Origin: Sphingobacteriaceae bacterium
GTDB taxonomy: Bacteria; Bacteroidota; Bacteroidia; Sphingobacteriales; Sphingobacteriaceae
DNA: 64,000 nucleotides
NCBI GenBank assembly: GCA_029266635.1
Contig: JAQSWM010000010.1
Location: 1 to 64,000 of the forward strand
Direction: 5' to 3'
Within the stretch, counting starts at the first letter, position 1; each line of letters starts with the position of its first letter. The notes under the pieces were generated by a model. The model worked only from the letters and a program-made list of their open reading frames with translations. It was not told the origin of the DNA and did not search any database. The position numbers and the translations under genes were made by a program. Below are positions 32,567 to 42,383 of this stretch, piece after piece.

Positions 32567-33742
32567 ATGATTAAGTACTATTCAGCAGATTACATTTTAC
32601 CTGTTTCTTCCGATCCAATCAAAAACGGAATTGTGGCTGTCACTGGCACCGGCGAAATTGCCCGGGTGTATGATGGCGACAACCACGATCTGCAAGGGAA
32701 AAACGTTGAATACCGCAAGGGAATTATTGTTCCCGGTTTTGTCAATTCACATTGTCATCTCGAACTTTCACACCTCCGCGGCAAGATCGAGAAATCCCAG
32801 GGGCTTATAGCATTTATTAAGCAGGTGCTTGCCAAACGGGCAGACAGCGAAAAAGCGATTGAACAAGCTGCACGGGAAGCAGACGAGGAGATGTTTAAAA
32901 ACGGCATCATCGCAGTTGGCGACATTTGCAATAACAACTCCTCTCTACCGGTAAAGAAAAAGAGCAAAATTCATTATCATTCCTATATCGAATTATTAGG
33001 GTTTAATCCTGATAAGGCGAAAGAGATTTTTGAGAGCGGTCTTGAGCTGGAGGAGAAACTGGATACTCTAAAAAGCTCCATAGTTCCGCATGCTGCTTAC
33101 TCAGTGAGCAAAGAATTGCTGAGACTGATCAGCAGCTCTTCATCCGAAAACAAGAATTTATTGACGGTTCACAACCAGGAAACTGAAGAAGAGAACAAGT
33201 TTTTCCGGTACAAAACCGGGCAGTTCGTAGAGTTTTACAAAAACATTGGAGTCAACATAGATTACTTCAAGCCTCAGGCAAGAAATTCCATTCAGAGCAT
33301 TCTTCCGCTGCTGCCCGCAAACCAAAGCATTATGCTGGTGCATAATATCTATACCAGCCTGAAAGACATTTACTTTATAAGGCGTTTTGGGCGAGATGTG
33401 ACCTGGTGCTTCTGTCCTAACGCGAACTTGTACATCGAAGACCGGCTACCGAAAGTCGAGATGTTCCTGTTCGGCGATTTCAACATCACCCTCGGCACAG
33501 ACAGCTTAGCGTCTAACGATGGCTTGTGCATGCTTTCAGAGCTCAAAACCCTAGCGAAATTCTGTCCTTCCATCCCACTCACCAAAACACTTGCCTGGGC
33601 TACGCTCAATGGCGCAAAGTTTTTACGTATCGACGATCTTTTCGGAAGTATTGAAAAGGGCAAAAAGCCAGGGCTTAACCTCATCAACAATATGGATGGG
33701 TTAAAACTTACTTCCGAGTCAACCGTTACCAAACTTATCTAA
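32567..33742 (+). CDS. amidohydrolase family protein
   Basis: A 391-residue metal-dependent hydrolase of the cytosine deaminase/ATZ-TRZ type. The N-terminal metal motif is NSHCHLELSHLRG (about residues 60-72), then VPHAAYS, TVHNQE, and the terminal aspartate in TLGTDSLASND. Substrate unknown; such proteins include guanine and aminofutalosine deaminases. The ATG at 32567 is the first start that gives the conserved beginning MIKYYSADYILP. Confidence 0.85.
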   Translation: MIKYYSADYILPVSSDPIKNGIVAVTGTGEIARVYDGDNHDLQGKNVEYRKGIIVPGFVNSHCHLELSHLRGKIEKSQGLIAFIKQVLAKRADSEKAIEQAAREADEEMFKNGIIAVGDICNNNSSLPVKKKSKIHYHSYIELLGFNPDKAKEIFESGLELEEKLDTLKSSIVPHAAYSVSKELLRLISSSSSENKNLLTVHNQETEEENKFFRYKTGQFVEFYKNIGVNIDYFKPQARNSIQSILPLLPANQSIMLVHNIYTSLKDIYFIRRFGRDVTWCFCPNANLYIEDRLPKVEMFLFGDFNITLGTDSLASNDGLCMLSELKTLAKFCPSIPLTKTLAWATLNGAKFLRIDDLFGSIEKGKKPGLNLINNMDGLKLTSESTVTKLI

Positions 33743-33798
33743 GCCACCCGCTGGCAATTTTCTTGCTGTTGCGCTTACAAAAACACAATTTTACCAGC

Positions 33799-34755
33799 AT
33801 GAACGCTGTGTGCAAACTCTTTGACATCAGGTATCCGATCATTCAGGCTGGGATGGTGTGGTGTAGCGGCTGGGAACTGGCTTCGGCTGTGTCGAACGCA
33901 GGCGGTTTGGGCTTGATCGGTGCGGGGTCTATGTATCCGGATACGCTTAGGGAACACATCAGGAAGTGCAAAGCCGCAACAGCAAAACCTTTCGGTGTAA
34001 ATGTGCCTCTGCTGTACCCCGACGTTGAAGAACATATGGCAACGATCGTGGACGAAGGTGTGAAAATTGTGTTCACATCTGCCGGGAACCCCGCCACATG
34101 GACGAGCTTTTTAAAGGAAAAAGGCATAACCGTCGTACATGTCATCGCAAACAAAAAGTTTGCAGAAAGAGCTCAGGACAGCGGCGTTGATGCGCTTGTT
34201 GCGGAAGGCTTTGAGGCCGGCGGGCATAATGGACGGGAGGAAACTACTACTATGTGCCTGGTGCCGATGATCCGGGACATTGCTAAAGTTCCCTTGATTG
34301 CTGCTGGCGGAATTGGAAGTGGAAGAGCAATGCTGGCAGCGATGGCGCTGGGAGCGGATGGTGTGCAGGTTGGCTCAGCGTTTGCTGCGGCAAGTGAGTC
34401 GTCGGCACATGAAAATTTTAAAAAAGCAATAATTGGCGCAGCAGAAGGAGATACAAAGCTGAGTTTGAAAAAGCTGGTTCCGGTACGGTTGCTAAAAAAT
34501 GACTTTTACAGGCAGGTTGAGCAATTGGAGTTGAATGGCGCCGGGCGTGAAGAACTGGCTAATCTGCTCGGCAATGGGCGGGCGAAAAAAGGAATGTTTG
34601 AGGGCGATTTAGAAAGTGGAGAGTTGGAGATCGGGCAGGTTGCTGCGATGGTGGATTCTGTGAAGCCGGCGGCAGAAATCCTTCAAGATATATGGCAGGA
34701 GTTTTTCGCGGAGAAGGAGCGGATATCTACGCTGGAATTGGCTCGTAAAGCGTGA
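33799..34755 (+). CDS. nitronate monooxygenase / FabK-like flavoprotein
   Basis: A 318-residue FMN TIM-barrel enzyme of the NMO/2-nitropropane dioxygenase superfamily. YPIIQAGMVW, the GGHNGRE segment (FMN and catalytic His region), AAGGIGSGRAMLAAMALGADGVQVG are all typical. It may act on nitronates or as an enoyl-ACP reductase; not separable by eye. 18 bases before the acylphosphatase gene. Confidence 0.87.
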   Translation: MNAVCKLFDIRYPIIQAGMVWCSGWELASAVSNAGGLGLIGAGSMYPDTLREHIRKCKAATAKPFGVNVPLLYPDVEEHMATIVDEGVKIVFTSAGNPATWTSFLKEKGITVVHVIANKKFAERAQDSGVDALVAEGFEAGGHNGREETTTMCLVPMIRDIAKVPLIAAGGIGSGRAMLAAMALGADGVQVGSAFAAASESSAHENFKKAIIGAAEGDTKLSLKKLVPVRLLKNDFYRQVEQLELNGAGREELANLLGNGRAKKGMFEGDLESGELEIGQVAAMVDSVKPAAEILQDIWQEFFAEKERISTLELARKA

Positions 34756-34773
34756 TTAAGGAAGATAAATTAA

Positions 34774-35058
34774 ATGAAGCATCTAAATATTACAGTTCAC
34801 GGAAAAGTGCAGGGCGTGTTCTTCAGGGCAAGCACTAAGGCGGTGGCCGATCAGCTCGGTGTGAAAGGGCTGGTGCGCAACCAGCCGGACGGCACAGTTT
34901 ACATCGAAGCAGAAGGAGATGATTTCGCGTTAGATTCGTTTGTGGAATGGTGCCACGAAGGACCGCAGAATGCCAGGGTTGAAAAAGTGGAAACGAGCGA
35001 AGGGGAAGCCAAAAACTTCCGTAATTTTGAAGTAATTAAAAAGAATTTGCTGTGGTGA
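34774..35058 (+). CDS. acylphosphatase
   Basis: A 94-residue enzyme that hydrolyses acylphosphates. The start region KHLNITVHGKVQGVFFRAST has the catalytic Arg, and the Asn lies in GLVRNQPDGTVYIEAEG. Small and soluble. Spaced 18 bases after the NMO-like gene, likely co-transcribed. Confidence 0.94.
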   Translation: MKHLNITVHGKVQGVFFRASTKAVADQLGVKGLVRNQPDGTVYIEAEGDDFALDSFVEWCHEGPQNARVEKVETSEGEAKNFRNFEVIKKNLLW

Positions 35059-35095
35059 TGGAAGTTCCGCCGCATTCCTCAACTCAAAACATCCA

Positions 35096-36601
35096 TTGTC
35101 TACACTAAAGAAATTCGCCGGGCAAACTGCTATTTATGGCCTAAGTACAATTCTGGCCCGGCTGTTAAATTTCATTTTAACGCCGCTTTTCGTCAAGGTT
35201 TATCCCGCTAAGGTTTACGGGATTTTTACCTATATGTTCAGTGTTGCCTCTATGGTTAATGCTGTGCTGGCCTTTGGGATGGAAACAACCTTTTTTCGGT
35301 ATCTCAACAAGTACGAAGACAAAAAAGAAAAGGTTTACTCCAACACGTTCTTAACAGTTTTAACCATTTCCATAATCTTTCTTGCATTTACTACTCTTTT
35401 CCCCACCGACATTGCCATCTGGCTACAGGATGGAAAAATCACAACCACTGTTACAGACTACGTACGTTTTGTTAAATATTTCATCTACATCCTCGTTCTT
35501 GATGCATTAGCAGTAATACCATTTGCAAAAGTTCGGGCAGACGGCAGGCCGATCCGGTACGGCATTATCAAAGCGGTAAACATTGTTGTATTTGTCGGTT
35601 TGAACCTGATTTTCATAATCGTTATCCCGCTCATGCTAAAAAACCACTGGGCTGGCGCAGAATCTATCTCGAGCTGGTATAGGCCAGGATGGGTGGGATA
35701 CGTTTTCATTTCAAATCTGGTAGCCAGTGCTATCACTCTTCTGCTGTTAATACCGGAGCTTTCGCAATTGAAACTTAGCTTTGATCGACAGCTCAGCAAA
35801 GAAATGTTTCTTTACAGCCTGCCTGTGTTAATTGCGAACATGTCGTTTATAATCAATGAAAATATCGACAAGTTCTTTCTCGGCAGGTTGTTGCCGGTTG
35901 GGATAAGCGAGCAACAATTAGGGATTTATGGCGCCTGCTGTAAGCTGGCTATCTTCCTGAGCATTTTTGTGCAAGCTTTCAGGCTCGGAGCTGAGCCGTT
36001 TTTCTTCAGTCACGCCAAAAACAAGAATTCGGGAGAGACTTATTCGCGGATTATGACCTGGTTTGTGATCGGAGTTTGCCTCATCTTCGTGGGATTAGTT
36101 GCCAACATTGAAATATTGAAATATTTTATCCCGGGAGACGGCAATCAGAAGTTTATCTATTGGTCTGGATTGGATGTGGTGCCAATCCTGCTTTTCGGAT
36201 ATGTAAGCCTCGGTATCTATATGAACCTGTCGATCTGGTACAAACTATCCGATCAAACGCGTTATGGATTGTATATTTCGGGTGCAGGAGCCATCGTAAC
36301 AGTTGTGTTGAACCTGATTTTCATTCCTAAATACAGCTATATGGCAGCAGCCTGGGTTTCATTAACAGCTTATGTAACCATGATGGTGCTTTCGTACATC
36401 CTGGGACAGAAAAACTATCCGATTCCATACGATTTGAAGAAGAATATCGCTTATCTGTTATCGTCGGCTGTTGTGGTGTACTTATCTTATGTGATATTTC
36501 ACCGCAACCTCATCGCGGGAAACGCACTTTTACTTGCCTTTGCGGCGATTACAGCTTTCGCGGAACGTAAAGAACTGAAACAATTACTTGCAAACCGATG
36601 A
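35096..36601 (+). CDS. oligosaccharide flippase / polysaccharide biosynthesis protein
   Basis: A 501-residue MOP-superfamily membrane protein with about 14 helices, starting [24 protein letters not shown], typical of Wzx-type flippases that move lipid-linked glycans across the inner membrane. The start codon is TTG at 35096. Its end overlaps dut by four bases (ATGA). The glycan substrate is unknown. Confidence 0.88.
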   Translation: MSTLKKFAGQTAIYGLSTILARLLNFILTPLFVKVYPAKVYGIFTYMFSVASMVNAVLAFGMETTFFRYLNKYEDKKEKVYSNTFLTVLTISIIFLAFTTLFPTDIAIWLQDGKITTTVTDYVRFVKYFIYILVLDALAVIPFAKVRADGRPIRYGIIKAVNIVVFVGLNLIFIIVIPLMLKNHWAGAESISSWYRPGWVGYVFISNLVASAITLLLLIPELSQLKLSFDRQLSKEMFLYSLPVLIANMSFIINENIDKFFLGRLLPVGISEQQLGIYGACCKLAIFLSIFVQAFRLGAEPFFFSHAKNKNSGETYSRIMTWFVIGVCLIFVGLVANIEILKYFIPGDGNQKFIYWSGLDVVPILLFGYVSLGIYMNLSIWYKLSDQTRYGLYISGAGAIVTVVLNLIFIPKYSYMAAAWVSLTAYVTMMVLSYILGQKNYPIPYDLKKNIAYLLSSAVVVYLSYVIFHRNLIAGNALLLAFAAITAFAERKELKQLLANR

Positions 36602-37029
36602 ACATAAAGATCATAAACCTCTCGCAAAATCCTTTGCCGGCTTACGAAACAGAAGCTTCGGCGGGGATGGACCTGCGGGCAAATTTGATAGAAGATGTTG
36701 TGCTAAAGCCAATGCAGCGCTTGCTCATTCCAACGGGATTGTTCATTGAATTGCCAACAGGTTTTGAAGCTCAGATACGGCCACGCAGCGGTTTAGCGTT
36801 GAAGCATGGAATCACAATCCTGAACTCGCCTGGAACCATTGATGCTGATTATCGTGGCGAAATCAAGATATTGCTGATCAACTTTTCTTATACAGATTTT
36901 GTGGTAAAAAACGGGGACCGGATTGCGCAAATGATTGTTGCCAGCCATGAAAAAGTATCCTGGAGCCAGACAGAAGAATTAACTGAAACTGCCCGCGGCA
37001 CCGGCGGCTACGGACATACAGGAATATGA
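36598..37029 (+). CDS. dut: deoxyuridine 5'-triphosphate nucleotidohydrolase
   Basis: Hydrolyses dUTP to dUMP. 143 residues, trimeric dUTPase. The five motifs are visible: [38 protein letters not shown], and the C-terminal [10 protein letters not shown]. The start overlaps the flippase stop and the end overlaps the TPR gene by four bases. Confidence 0.96.
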   Translation: MNIKIINLSQNPLPAYETEASAGMDLRANLIEDVVLKPMQRLLIPTGLFIELPTGFEAQIRPRSGLALKHGITILNSPGTIDADYRGEIKILLINFSYTDFVVKNGDRIAQMIVASHEKVSWSQTEELTETARGTGGYGHTGI

Positions 37030-38744
37030 AAAAAATAGCCTTGCTTCTCGTTTTGCTTAATGCCAGTGTTTGCCTCGCACAAAAAACTGCGCCGACTATT
37101 GTAACGGGAAGAGTGCTAAGCCTTCAGGACAGCCTTAAGGTTAAAGAGTGGTTTTTTGCAGCCCTAAGCGCAAAGACGATCAATAATTATGATCAGTCCA
37201 CAGAGTACTTCAACAAAATTTTAGATGTTGATCCGGCAAACGACGCTGCCCTTTATGAACTAGGTTACATTTCGCACCGCTCAGGCAAAGAGCAAGACGC
37301 CGAAAACCTGGCCCGTAAGGCAGTAACCGTAAAACCAGAAAACGAATGGTATTGGCTTCTGCTTGCCGATGTCTATAAAAAAACCAGCAATCTTCCCCAG
37401 CTCACTCTAGTCTTTGATGAACTTATCAGGATTTCGCCTGACAAGGAAGATTACTACTTCGATAAAGCAAATGCCTTATTCCTTCAAACTCAGTACGACG
37501 AGGCACTTGAAACTTACGCCGCGATTGAGAAGAGATTTGGCTTAAGCGAAGACCTGATCTCGATGCGGCAACGGGTTTATCAAAAACAGGGAAAGAGCGA
37601 TAAAGCAGCAGGCGAGCTCCAGAAATTGGCAGAAAGCAACCCGAACGATGTGCGGAGTTTGGTTGAGTTGAGCCAGGTGTATTTAAAGGCGGGCAACAAT
37701 GCCAAAGCGCTTGAAACTCTCCTAAAAGCGAAAACTGCTGACCCGAGCAATGCCTATGTGCAGCTTTCTCTGGCGGATCTATATCGCGGGCAGGGCAAAA
37801 ACGATGAAGCTTTCGTGGAATTAAAATCCGCTTTCGGCAGCACCGAAATGGATGTTGATTCTAAACTAAGGATCATCCTATCTTTCTTCCCCCAGTTCGC
37901 CGCAGAAAAGGTACGCAATGAAGCCGAGGAATTGGCTATGATCATGACAAAAGCTCATCCGGCAGAGCCGAAAGCCTGGTCGGTTTATGGCGATGTGCTT
38001 TTTCAGCAGCAAAAATATCCGGAAGCCCGCACTTCCTACAGAAAAGCACTTGAACTGAATAGCCAGGTTTACATGATCTGGGAGCAGCTGGTTCGGATTG
38101 ACGTTACAGAAGGCGATTACGACGCAGCCATCAAAGAAGGTGAAGAAGCCCTTTCTATCTTCCCGAACCAAGCCAACCTGTTTTTGCTGACCGGCACGGC
38201 TTACGCTCAAAAGCAGGATCATGAAAAAGCAGTTAGTTATCTTAAAAATGCAGTTTCCCTACAAATTGACGATAAGGAGAGCCTTGCTCAAACTTATTCC
38301 ATTTTAGCAGATTCGTACAACTCATTAAAACGCTACAAAGAATCTGATCTTGCTTACGACGAGTCGTTGAAGTTAGAGCCCGACAATACCTTCACCCTGA
38401 ACAATTACGCCTATTATTTATCGTTAAGGTCAGAAAGGCTCGATAAAGCAGAACAAATGTCTCGCCGGGCAAATGAGTTGGACAAAGGAAATCCGTCGTA
38501 TGAAGACACCCATGCATGGGTACTTTTCAGGGAAAAGAAATATAAAGAAGCCCGGACCTGGATTGAAAAGGCAATTGCTGACGACAAGACCGGCAACGGT
38601 ACTTTATTTGAACATTATGGCGACATCCTGTTCATGCTAAATCAAAATGAACTGGCGGTTACGCAATGGACAATAGCCCGCGACAAAGGGGTTGTGTCTG
38701 AGACCTTAAACAAGAAAATAAATGAGAAGAAATATTTGGAGTAG
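37026..38744 (+). CDS. secreted tetratricopeptide repeat protein
   Basis: A 572-residue exported TPR protein with a signal peptide ([19 protein letters not shown]). At least ten helical repeats run from residue 40 to the end, e.g. [23 protein letters not shown] and SWVLF-like units. It precedes DUF4292 and EnvC, so a role in outer-membrane or peptidoglycan assembly is plausible. Function unknown in detail. Confidence 0.85.
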   Translation: MKKIALLLVLLNASVCLAQKTAPTIVTGRVLSLQDSLKVKEWFFAALSAKTINNYDQSTEYFNKILDVDPANDAALYELGYISHRSGKEQDAENLARKAVTVKPENEWYWLLLADVYKKTSNLPQLTLVFDELIRISPDKEDYYFDKANALFLQTQYDEALETYAAIEKRFGLSEDLISMRQRVYQKQGKSDKAAGELQKLAESNPNDVRSLVELSQVYLKAGNNAKALETLLKAKTADPSNAYVQLSLADLYRGQGKNDEAFVELKSAFGSTEMDVDSKLRIILSFFPQFAAEKVRNEAEELAMIMTKAHPAEPKAWSVYGDVLFQQQKYPEARTSYRKALELNSQVYMIWEQLVRIDVTEGDYDAAIKEGEEALSIFPNQANLFLLTGTAYAQKQDHEKAVSYLKNAVSLQIDDKESLAQTYSILADSYNSLKRYKESDLAYDESLKLEPDNTFTLNNYAYYLSLRSERLDKAEQMSRRANELDKGNPSYEDTHAWVLFREKKYKEARTWIEKAIADDKTGNGTLFEHYGDILFMLNQNELAVTQWTIARDKGVVSETLNKKINEKKYLE

Positions 38745-39501
38745 GATATTTTCTTTGTGTGCCGTTGTGCTTTTTCTAAGCAGCTGCGCAGCTCAAAAGG
38801 AAGTGGTAAAGGCCGAACCAAAGACGATCCCTGCTAACACAGATAAGTTTGTAAACATTCCTGACAGCATCCGAAAAAACCAACTTAACTTTTCGACTCT
38901 GTCGGTGAAGGCAAAAGCCGATATCAACATCGGAAAGAAAAACAATGATGCAACGCTGACCATCCGAGTGAAAAAGAATGAGGCTATTTGGGTTGCAGTA
39001 ACAGCGCTGGCCGGCGTGGAGGTTGCCCGTGCGCTAATCACGCCCGACAGCGTTAAGCTTATGAACAAGCTTGATAATACCTATCTTAAAAAGCCATTCA
39101 GCTATTTACATGAGTTTGCCGGAGATGAACTCGACTTCAACATGTTGCAGGCAATACTGATCGGAAATGTTGGAGATAGATTTTTGACGGGCACTGTAGC
39201 AATTGGCGACCAGGGACCAGAACTTAGCGGTTCCATAAACAGTTTGAAGTATAAGCTTTTGTTCAACCAATTGTTCAAGCTGAATACTTTGAACTTAAAC
39301 GATTCATCAGCGAATCAGGAACTTGCTATTGCTTACAACGGCTGGTCGCTGGCAAACGGACAGGAACTTCCTCAGCAGGTTTCCATCAAATCAACCGCAG
39401 AAAACAACCTCAGTATAGACTTAGAATATAGCAAAGCGGTTTATAATCAACCGGTAGATATGCCGTTTACAGTTCCCAAACGGTTTGAAGTTATAAATTA
39501 G
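38722..39501 (+). CDS. DUF4292 family lipoprotein
   Basis: A 259-residue predicted lipoprotein; signal peptide with lipobox LSSC (Cys22). The mature part is beta-rich and LolA/LolB-like in appearance (VKAKADINIGKKNNDATLTIRVKK), the DUF4292 pattern. It overlaps the TPR gene by 23 bases. A part in lipoprotein or lipid transport is only suggested by the fold. Confidence 0.82.
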   Translation: MRRNIWSRIFSLCAVVLFLSSCAAQKEVVKAEPKTIPANTDKFVNIPDSIRKNQLNFSTLSVKAKADINIGKKNNDATLTIRVKKNEAIWVAVTALAGVEVARALITPDSVKLMNKLDNTYLKKPFSYLHEFAGDELDFNMLQAILIGNVGDRFLTGTVAIGDQGPELSGSINSLKYKLLFNQLFKLNTLNLNDSSANQELAIAYNGWSLANGQELPQQVSIKSTAENNLSIDLEYSKAVYNQPVDMPFTVPKRFEVIN

Positions 39502-39505
39502 CGGT

Positions 39506-40771
39506 ATGAAATTCCTCAGGCTTCTGCCTTTTTTAGCTTTTCTTTTAATTGCGGGCACTGCCTTCGCTCAAAGCAGTGCCGAACTAAAACGCCGCAAAGA
39601 TGCGCTTTCGCGGGAGATCGAGCTACTGAATAAAAGCCTCCGAAACACTTCCAGCAATAAGAAATTATCTCTTAAACAGATCAATGCGCTAAACGCTCAA
39701 ATCCGTTTACGTGAGCAGAAAATCGGCACCATTAACTCAGAAGTAAGGCTGTTAGATAATGAAATTGCTGACAACACTAGTACAGTCCACTCGCTGCAAA
39801 GCCAATTGGAGAAGCTCAAGAAAGGTTATGCCAGCATGGTTCTGTTTGCGTTTCACAATCAAAGCGCATACAGCAAACTGATGTTTGTTTTTGCTGCCAA
39901 AGATTTTAATCAGGGTTACATGCGGTTGCGGTATTTGCATCAGTTTGGCGAATACCGGCAAAAGCAGGCGCAATACATCAAGGAAACTGCCCGTCAGCTT
40001 AATATCAAAATTGTAGAGCTCGACCACAACAAACGCAAAAAGAGCAGTTTGCTCCAGGATCAGGAGAAAGAGAAGCAAACTTTAGGCAAGCAAAAAGTAA
40101 ATCAGTCAAAGGTTCTCAGCACCCTCGCAAAACAGGAAAGCAAGTACAAAAAAGAAATCTACCAAAAGCAGAAAGAAGCAGCGAAGTTGAGCAGTGCGAT
40201 AAATGCTGCAATCAGGCGGGAGATAGAAGAGGAAAGGCGCAAGGCGGAAGAAGAGGCACGGAAAGAGGCTGCGTTGGCCAAAGCAGAGAATCGGGCGCCT
40301 GTAGCAGCAAAACCAATCGCAAAAGGATCGAGCATTTTATCGGCTACGCCGGAGTCGGCTAAACTATCGTCAGACTTTTTGGGCAGCCGGGGCAACTTGC
40401 CGTGGCCAGTGGCTGCGGGCACCATCGTGGAAACATTTGGAACTCACAAATACGGTGTAAATGTGTCGGTGGAAAACAGCGGAATAGACATCAAAACACC
40501 TGCAGGAGCTGCGGTTAGAGCGATCTTTTCCGGCACCGTGGGCAGAATAGTTTCGATCAACGGCTCACAAACGGTTATTATCCGTCACGGCGAGTATTTC
40601 AGCATCTATTCCAACCTGCGATCAGTGAGCGTATCATCGGGACAAAAGGTTACTACAAAACAGAATATTGGCACGGTTGCGACCGACTCTGACGATGGCA
40701 CAACACAGGTCCATTTAGAGATTTGGAAGGTGAGCACGCCCACTAATCCTGAAAGTTGGCTGGCCAATTAA
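39506..40771 (+). CDS. envC: murein hydrolase activator EnvC family protein (M23 domain)
   Basis: A 421-residue periplasmic protein: signal peptide (residues 1-21), a long coiled coil from about 22 to 270 with many Lys/Glu/Gln, an Ala/Glu-rich linker, and a C-terminal LytM/M23 domain. The metal ligands are only partly kept (GIDIKTPAGAAVRA in place of HxGxDxxxxxGtpV, and HLEIWK), so it is probably a non-catalytic activator of amidases at division, as in EnvC. Confidence 0.88.
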   Translation: MKFLRLLPFLAFLLIAGTAFAQSSAELKRRKDALSREIELLNKSLRNTSSNKKLSLKQINALNAQIRLREQKIGTINSEVRLLDNEIADNTSTVHSLQSQLEKLKKGYASMVLFAFHNQSAYSKLMFVFAAKDFNQGYMRLRYLHQFGEYRQKQAQYIKETARQLNIKIVELDHNKRKKSSLLQDQEKEKQTLGKQKVNQSKVLSTLAKQESKYKKEIYQKQKEAAKLSSAINAAIRREIEEERRKAEEEARKEAALAKAENRAPVAAKPIAKGSSILSATPESAKLSSDFLGSRGNLPWPVAAGTIVETFGTHKYGVNVSVENSGIDIKTPAGAAVRAIFSGTVGRIVSINGSQTVIIRHGEYFSIYSNLRSVSVSSGQKVTTKQNIGTVATDSDDGTTQVHLEIWKVSTPTNPESWLAN

Positions 40772-40796
40772 TAAACCTTTGGATAAGTTAAATGTC

Positions 40797-40804
40797 TATC
40801 TTTG
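40797..40804 (+). promoter_or_regulatory. putative tatA promoter -7 element
   Basis: TATCTTTG matches TAnnTTTG and lies 24 bases before the tatA ATG. A TTTG at 40778-40781 is 15 bases upstream, shorter than the usual spacing of about 19. Confidence 0.45.
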
Positions 40805-40828
40805 TATTACTACAGTAAATTATAAGCA

Positions 40829-41089
40829 ATGCATACTTTATTATTCTTAAACATCGGCACTCCCGAAATGATGCTGATCATGTTTGTAGCCCTGCTTTTA
40901 TTTGGGGGGAAGAAATTGCCGGAACTGGCACGCGGGCTTGGAAAAGGGATCAGAGAATTTAAAGATGCCTCCGAAAGCGTTAAGACAGAAATCCACAGGA
41001 ACATAAATGCCGTAAATGACGATTTAGCAGTAGATCTTGAAACCAAGAAACTGGAAGAGAAATCCGTTATAAACGACCAAACTCATTAA
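40829..41089 (+). CDS. tatA: Sec-independent translocase protein TatA/E (copy 1)
   Basis: An 86-residue single-helix membrane protein. One hydrophobic helix (about 7-25) followed by the amphipathic helix with FGGKKLPELARGLGKGIREFK, the TatA hallmark. The tail is charged and longer than in copy 2. tatC is not adjacent. Confidence 0.93.
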   Translation: MHTLLFLNIGTPEMMLIMFVALLLFGGKKLPELARGLGKGIREFKDASESVKTEIHRNINAVNDDLAVDLETKKLEEKSVINDQTH

Positions 41090-41099
41090 AACAAAGTAG

Positions 41100-41291
41100 A
41101 TGTTAAATTCAATTTTATTAGCCTGGTTAGGCGGTCCGGAGATCATAATCATAGTAGTAGTGATCCTTCTGATGTTCGGTGGCAAAAAAATTCCTGAACT
41201 TATGCGTGGCTTAGGTAAAGGTGTAAAGGAATTTAAGAGCGCTAAAGACGGCGATCCGGCCACTGACGAAGATCATCGCAGAGACGTCTAG
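41100..41291 (+). CDS. tatA: Sec-independent translocase protein TatA/E (copy 2)
   Basis: A 63-residue second TatA/E protein, 10 bases after copy 1, with hinge and amphipathic helix [21 protein letters not shown]. Two TatA paralogues in tandem could give different pore subunits or substitute for TatB. Confidence 0.92.
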   Translation: MLNSILLAWLGGPEIIIIVVVILLMFGGKKIPELMRGLGKGVKEFKSAKDGDPATDEDHRRDV

Positions 41292-41298
41292 TCTCTGC

Positions 41299-42348
41299 TC
41301 ATTTTTTCTTCAGAAAACCCACATTCCAGATCTTTTCTGCTTTTCTGCCTATCGCCCAGAACGAAATGGCAAGTATTCCAAAAAAGATAGTTTTATCAGC
41401 AATATCCCATAGGTATTCGAAGTACCGGGAGTAGATATTGATGAGCAGAAAGGTTATCCCGAACTCACGGGCAACCTCATCCTTGTATTTCAATCCGGCT
41501 ACGGTAAAAGCTACCGCGATTAATGCCGAAATAATTCCCCAGTAAAACAGCTCAATCTGCCTGATTCTTAGCCAGTCTTCTATGCTGCCGAAGTTTCCAA
41601 ATATCGAAAGGAGCCACAAAGAGATGAACATATAGAGCATGCCAATAATATAGCTTGGCAGCTGAAAATACTCCAGTTTCTTCCATCCTCGCATCATAAA
41701 GCTGAACCCAACCAGTAAAGCTCCAAACAGCACAAACCTAAGCGGGTAATTCATCCCGAGAAAATAATAACTCCATCGGGTTTGATAGCCTGTTTCTGTT
41801 CCGAACCAGCTTCCCAGCGAGATCAGCGCAAAAGCCCAGATCAGCCTTGAATTGAATTTGTAGGCAAGAAACCCGTAAACGAACACCGAAATCAGGAATA
41901 GGATTGAAAAATGTCCCGAGCCATTGTCGAACGTTTTACCCAGGTAGGCGATACAACTTGCGGTGAACAAAACGCCTAAGAAGATAATTGCCTCGTTGCT
42001 GAAAACCCGCTGCGGATATTTGTTCTCCATCCGTCGGCCGTAGTAAAAGAAGAAAGCAGCCAGCCCGCCGCAGATTACACTAATTACAATATCTGGTGTG
42101 TCATACAGACGCTCAAGCCACCTGATTACGGTATCATCAATGATTAGCGACGCAATTGAAACCACACCGCACACCAGCGCAACCCAGAAAGAATATTGAG
42201 CAAGCCTACGCCAGTCAAATCCTTTTACCTCGTACGATGCCCGCAGCTCCGAGGCTTTGCCCTCATCTAAAAGCCCCGAGCTTTGCCATTGGGTGATGGT
42301 GTTGTCAAGAAAATCAGCTTCGTTTTTGTCGAGGTTTAGTTTTGCCAC
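41299..42348 (-). CDS. DUF2157 membrane protein
   Basis: A 349-residue membrane protein with an N-terminal cytosolic helix pair (NEADFLDNTITQWQSSGLLDEGKASELRASY, the DUF2157 start) and about nine hydrophobic helices. Function unknown. It converges on the tat genes with 7 bases between stops, so the two transcripts must overlap or use a shared region. Confidence 0.82.
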   Translation of the reverse strand: MAKLNLDKNEADFLDNTITQWQSSGLLDEGKASELRASYEVKGFDWRRLAQYSFWVALVCGVVSIASLIIDDTVIRWLERLYDTPDIVISVICGGLAAFFFYYGRRMENKYPQRVFSNEAIIFLGVLFTASCIAYLGKTFDNGSGHFSILFLISVFVYGFLAYKFNSRLIWAFALISLGSWFGTETGYQTRWSYYFLGMNYPLRFVLFGALLVGFSFMMRGWKKLEYFQLPSYIIGMLYMFISLWLLSIFGNFGSIEDWLRIRQIELFYWGIISALIAVAFTVAGLKYKDEVAREFGITFLLINIYSRYFEYLWDIADKTIFFGILAISFWAIGRKAEKIWNVGFLKKK

Positions 42349-42383
42349 GGCGATGTTTTCAGTTTGAAGCTACCGATATAAAC

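Noticed and set aside
39506-40771. Active M23 endopeptidase
   Set aside because: The first metal-binding histidine motif is degenerate, so an activator role is more likely than catalysis.
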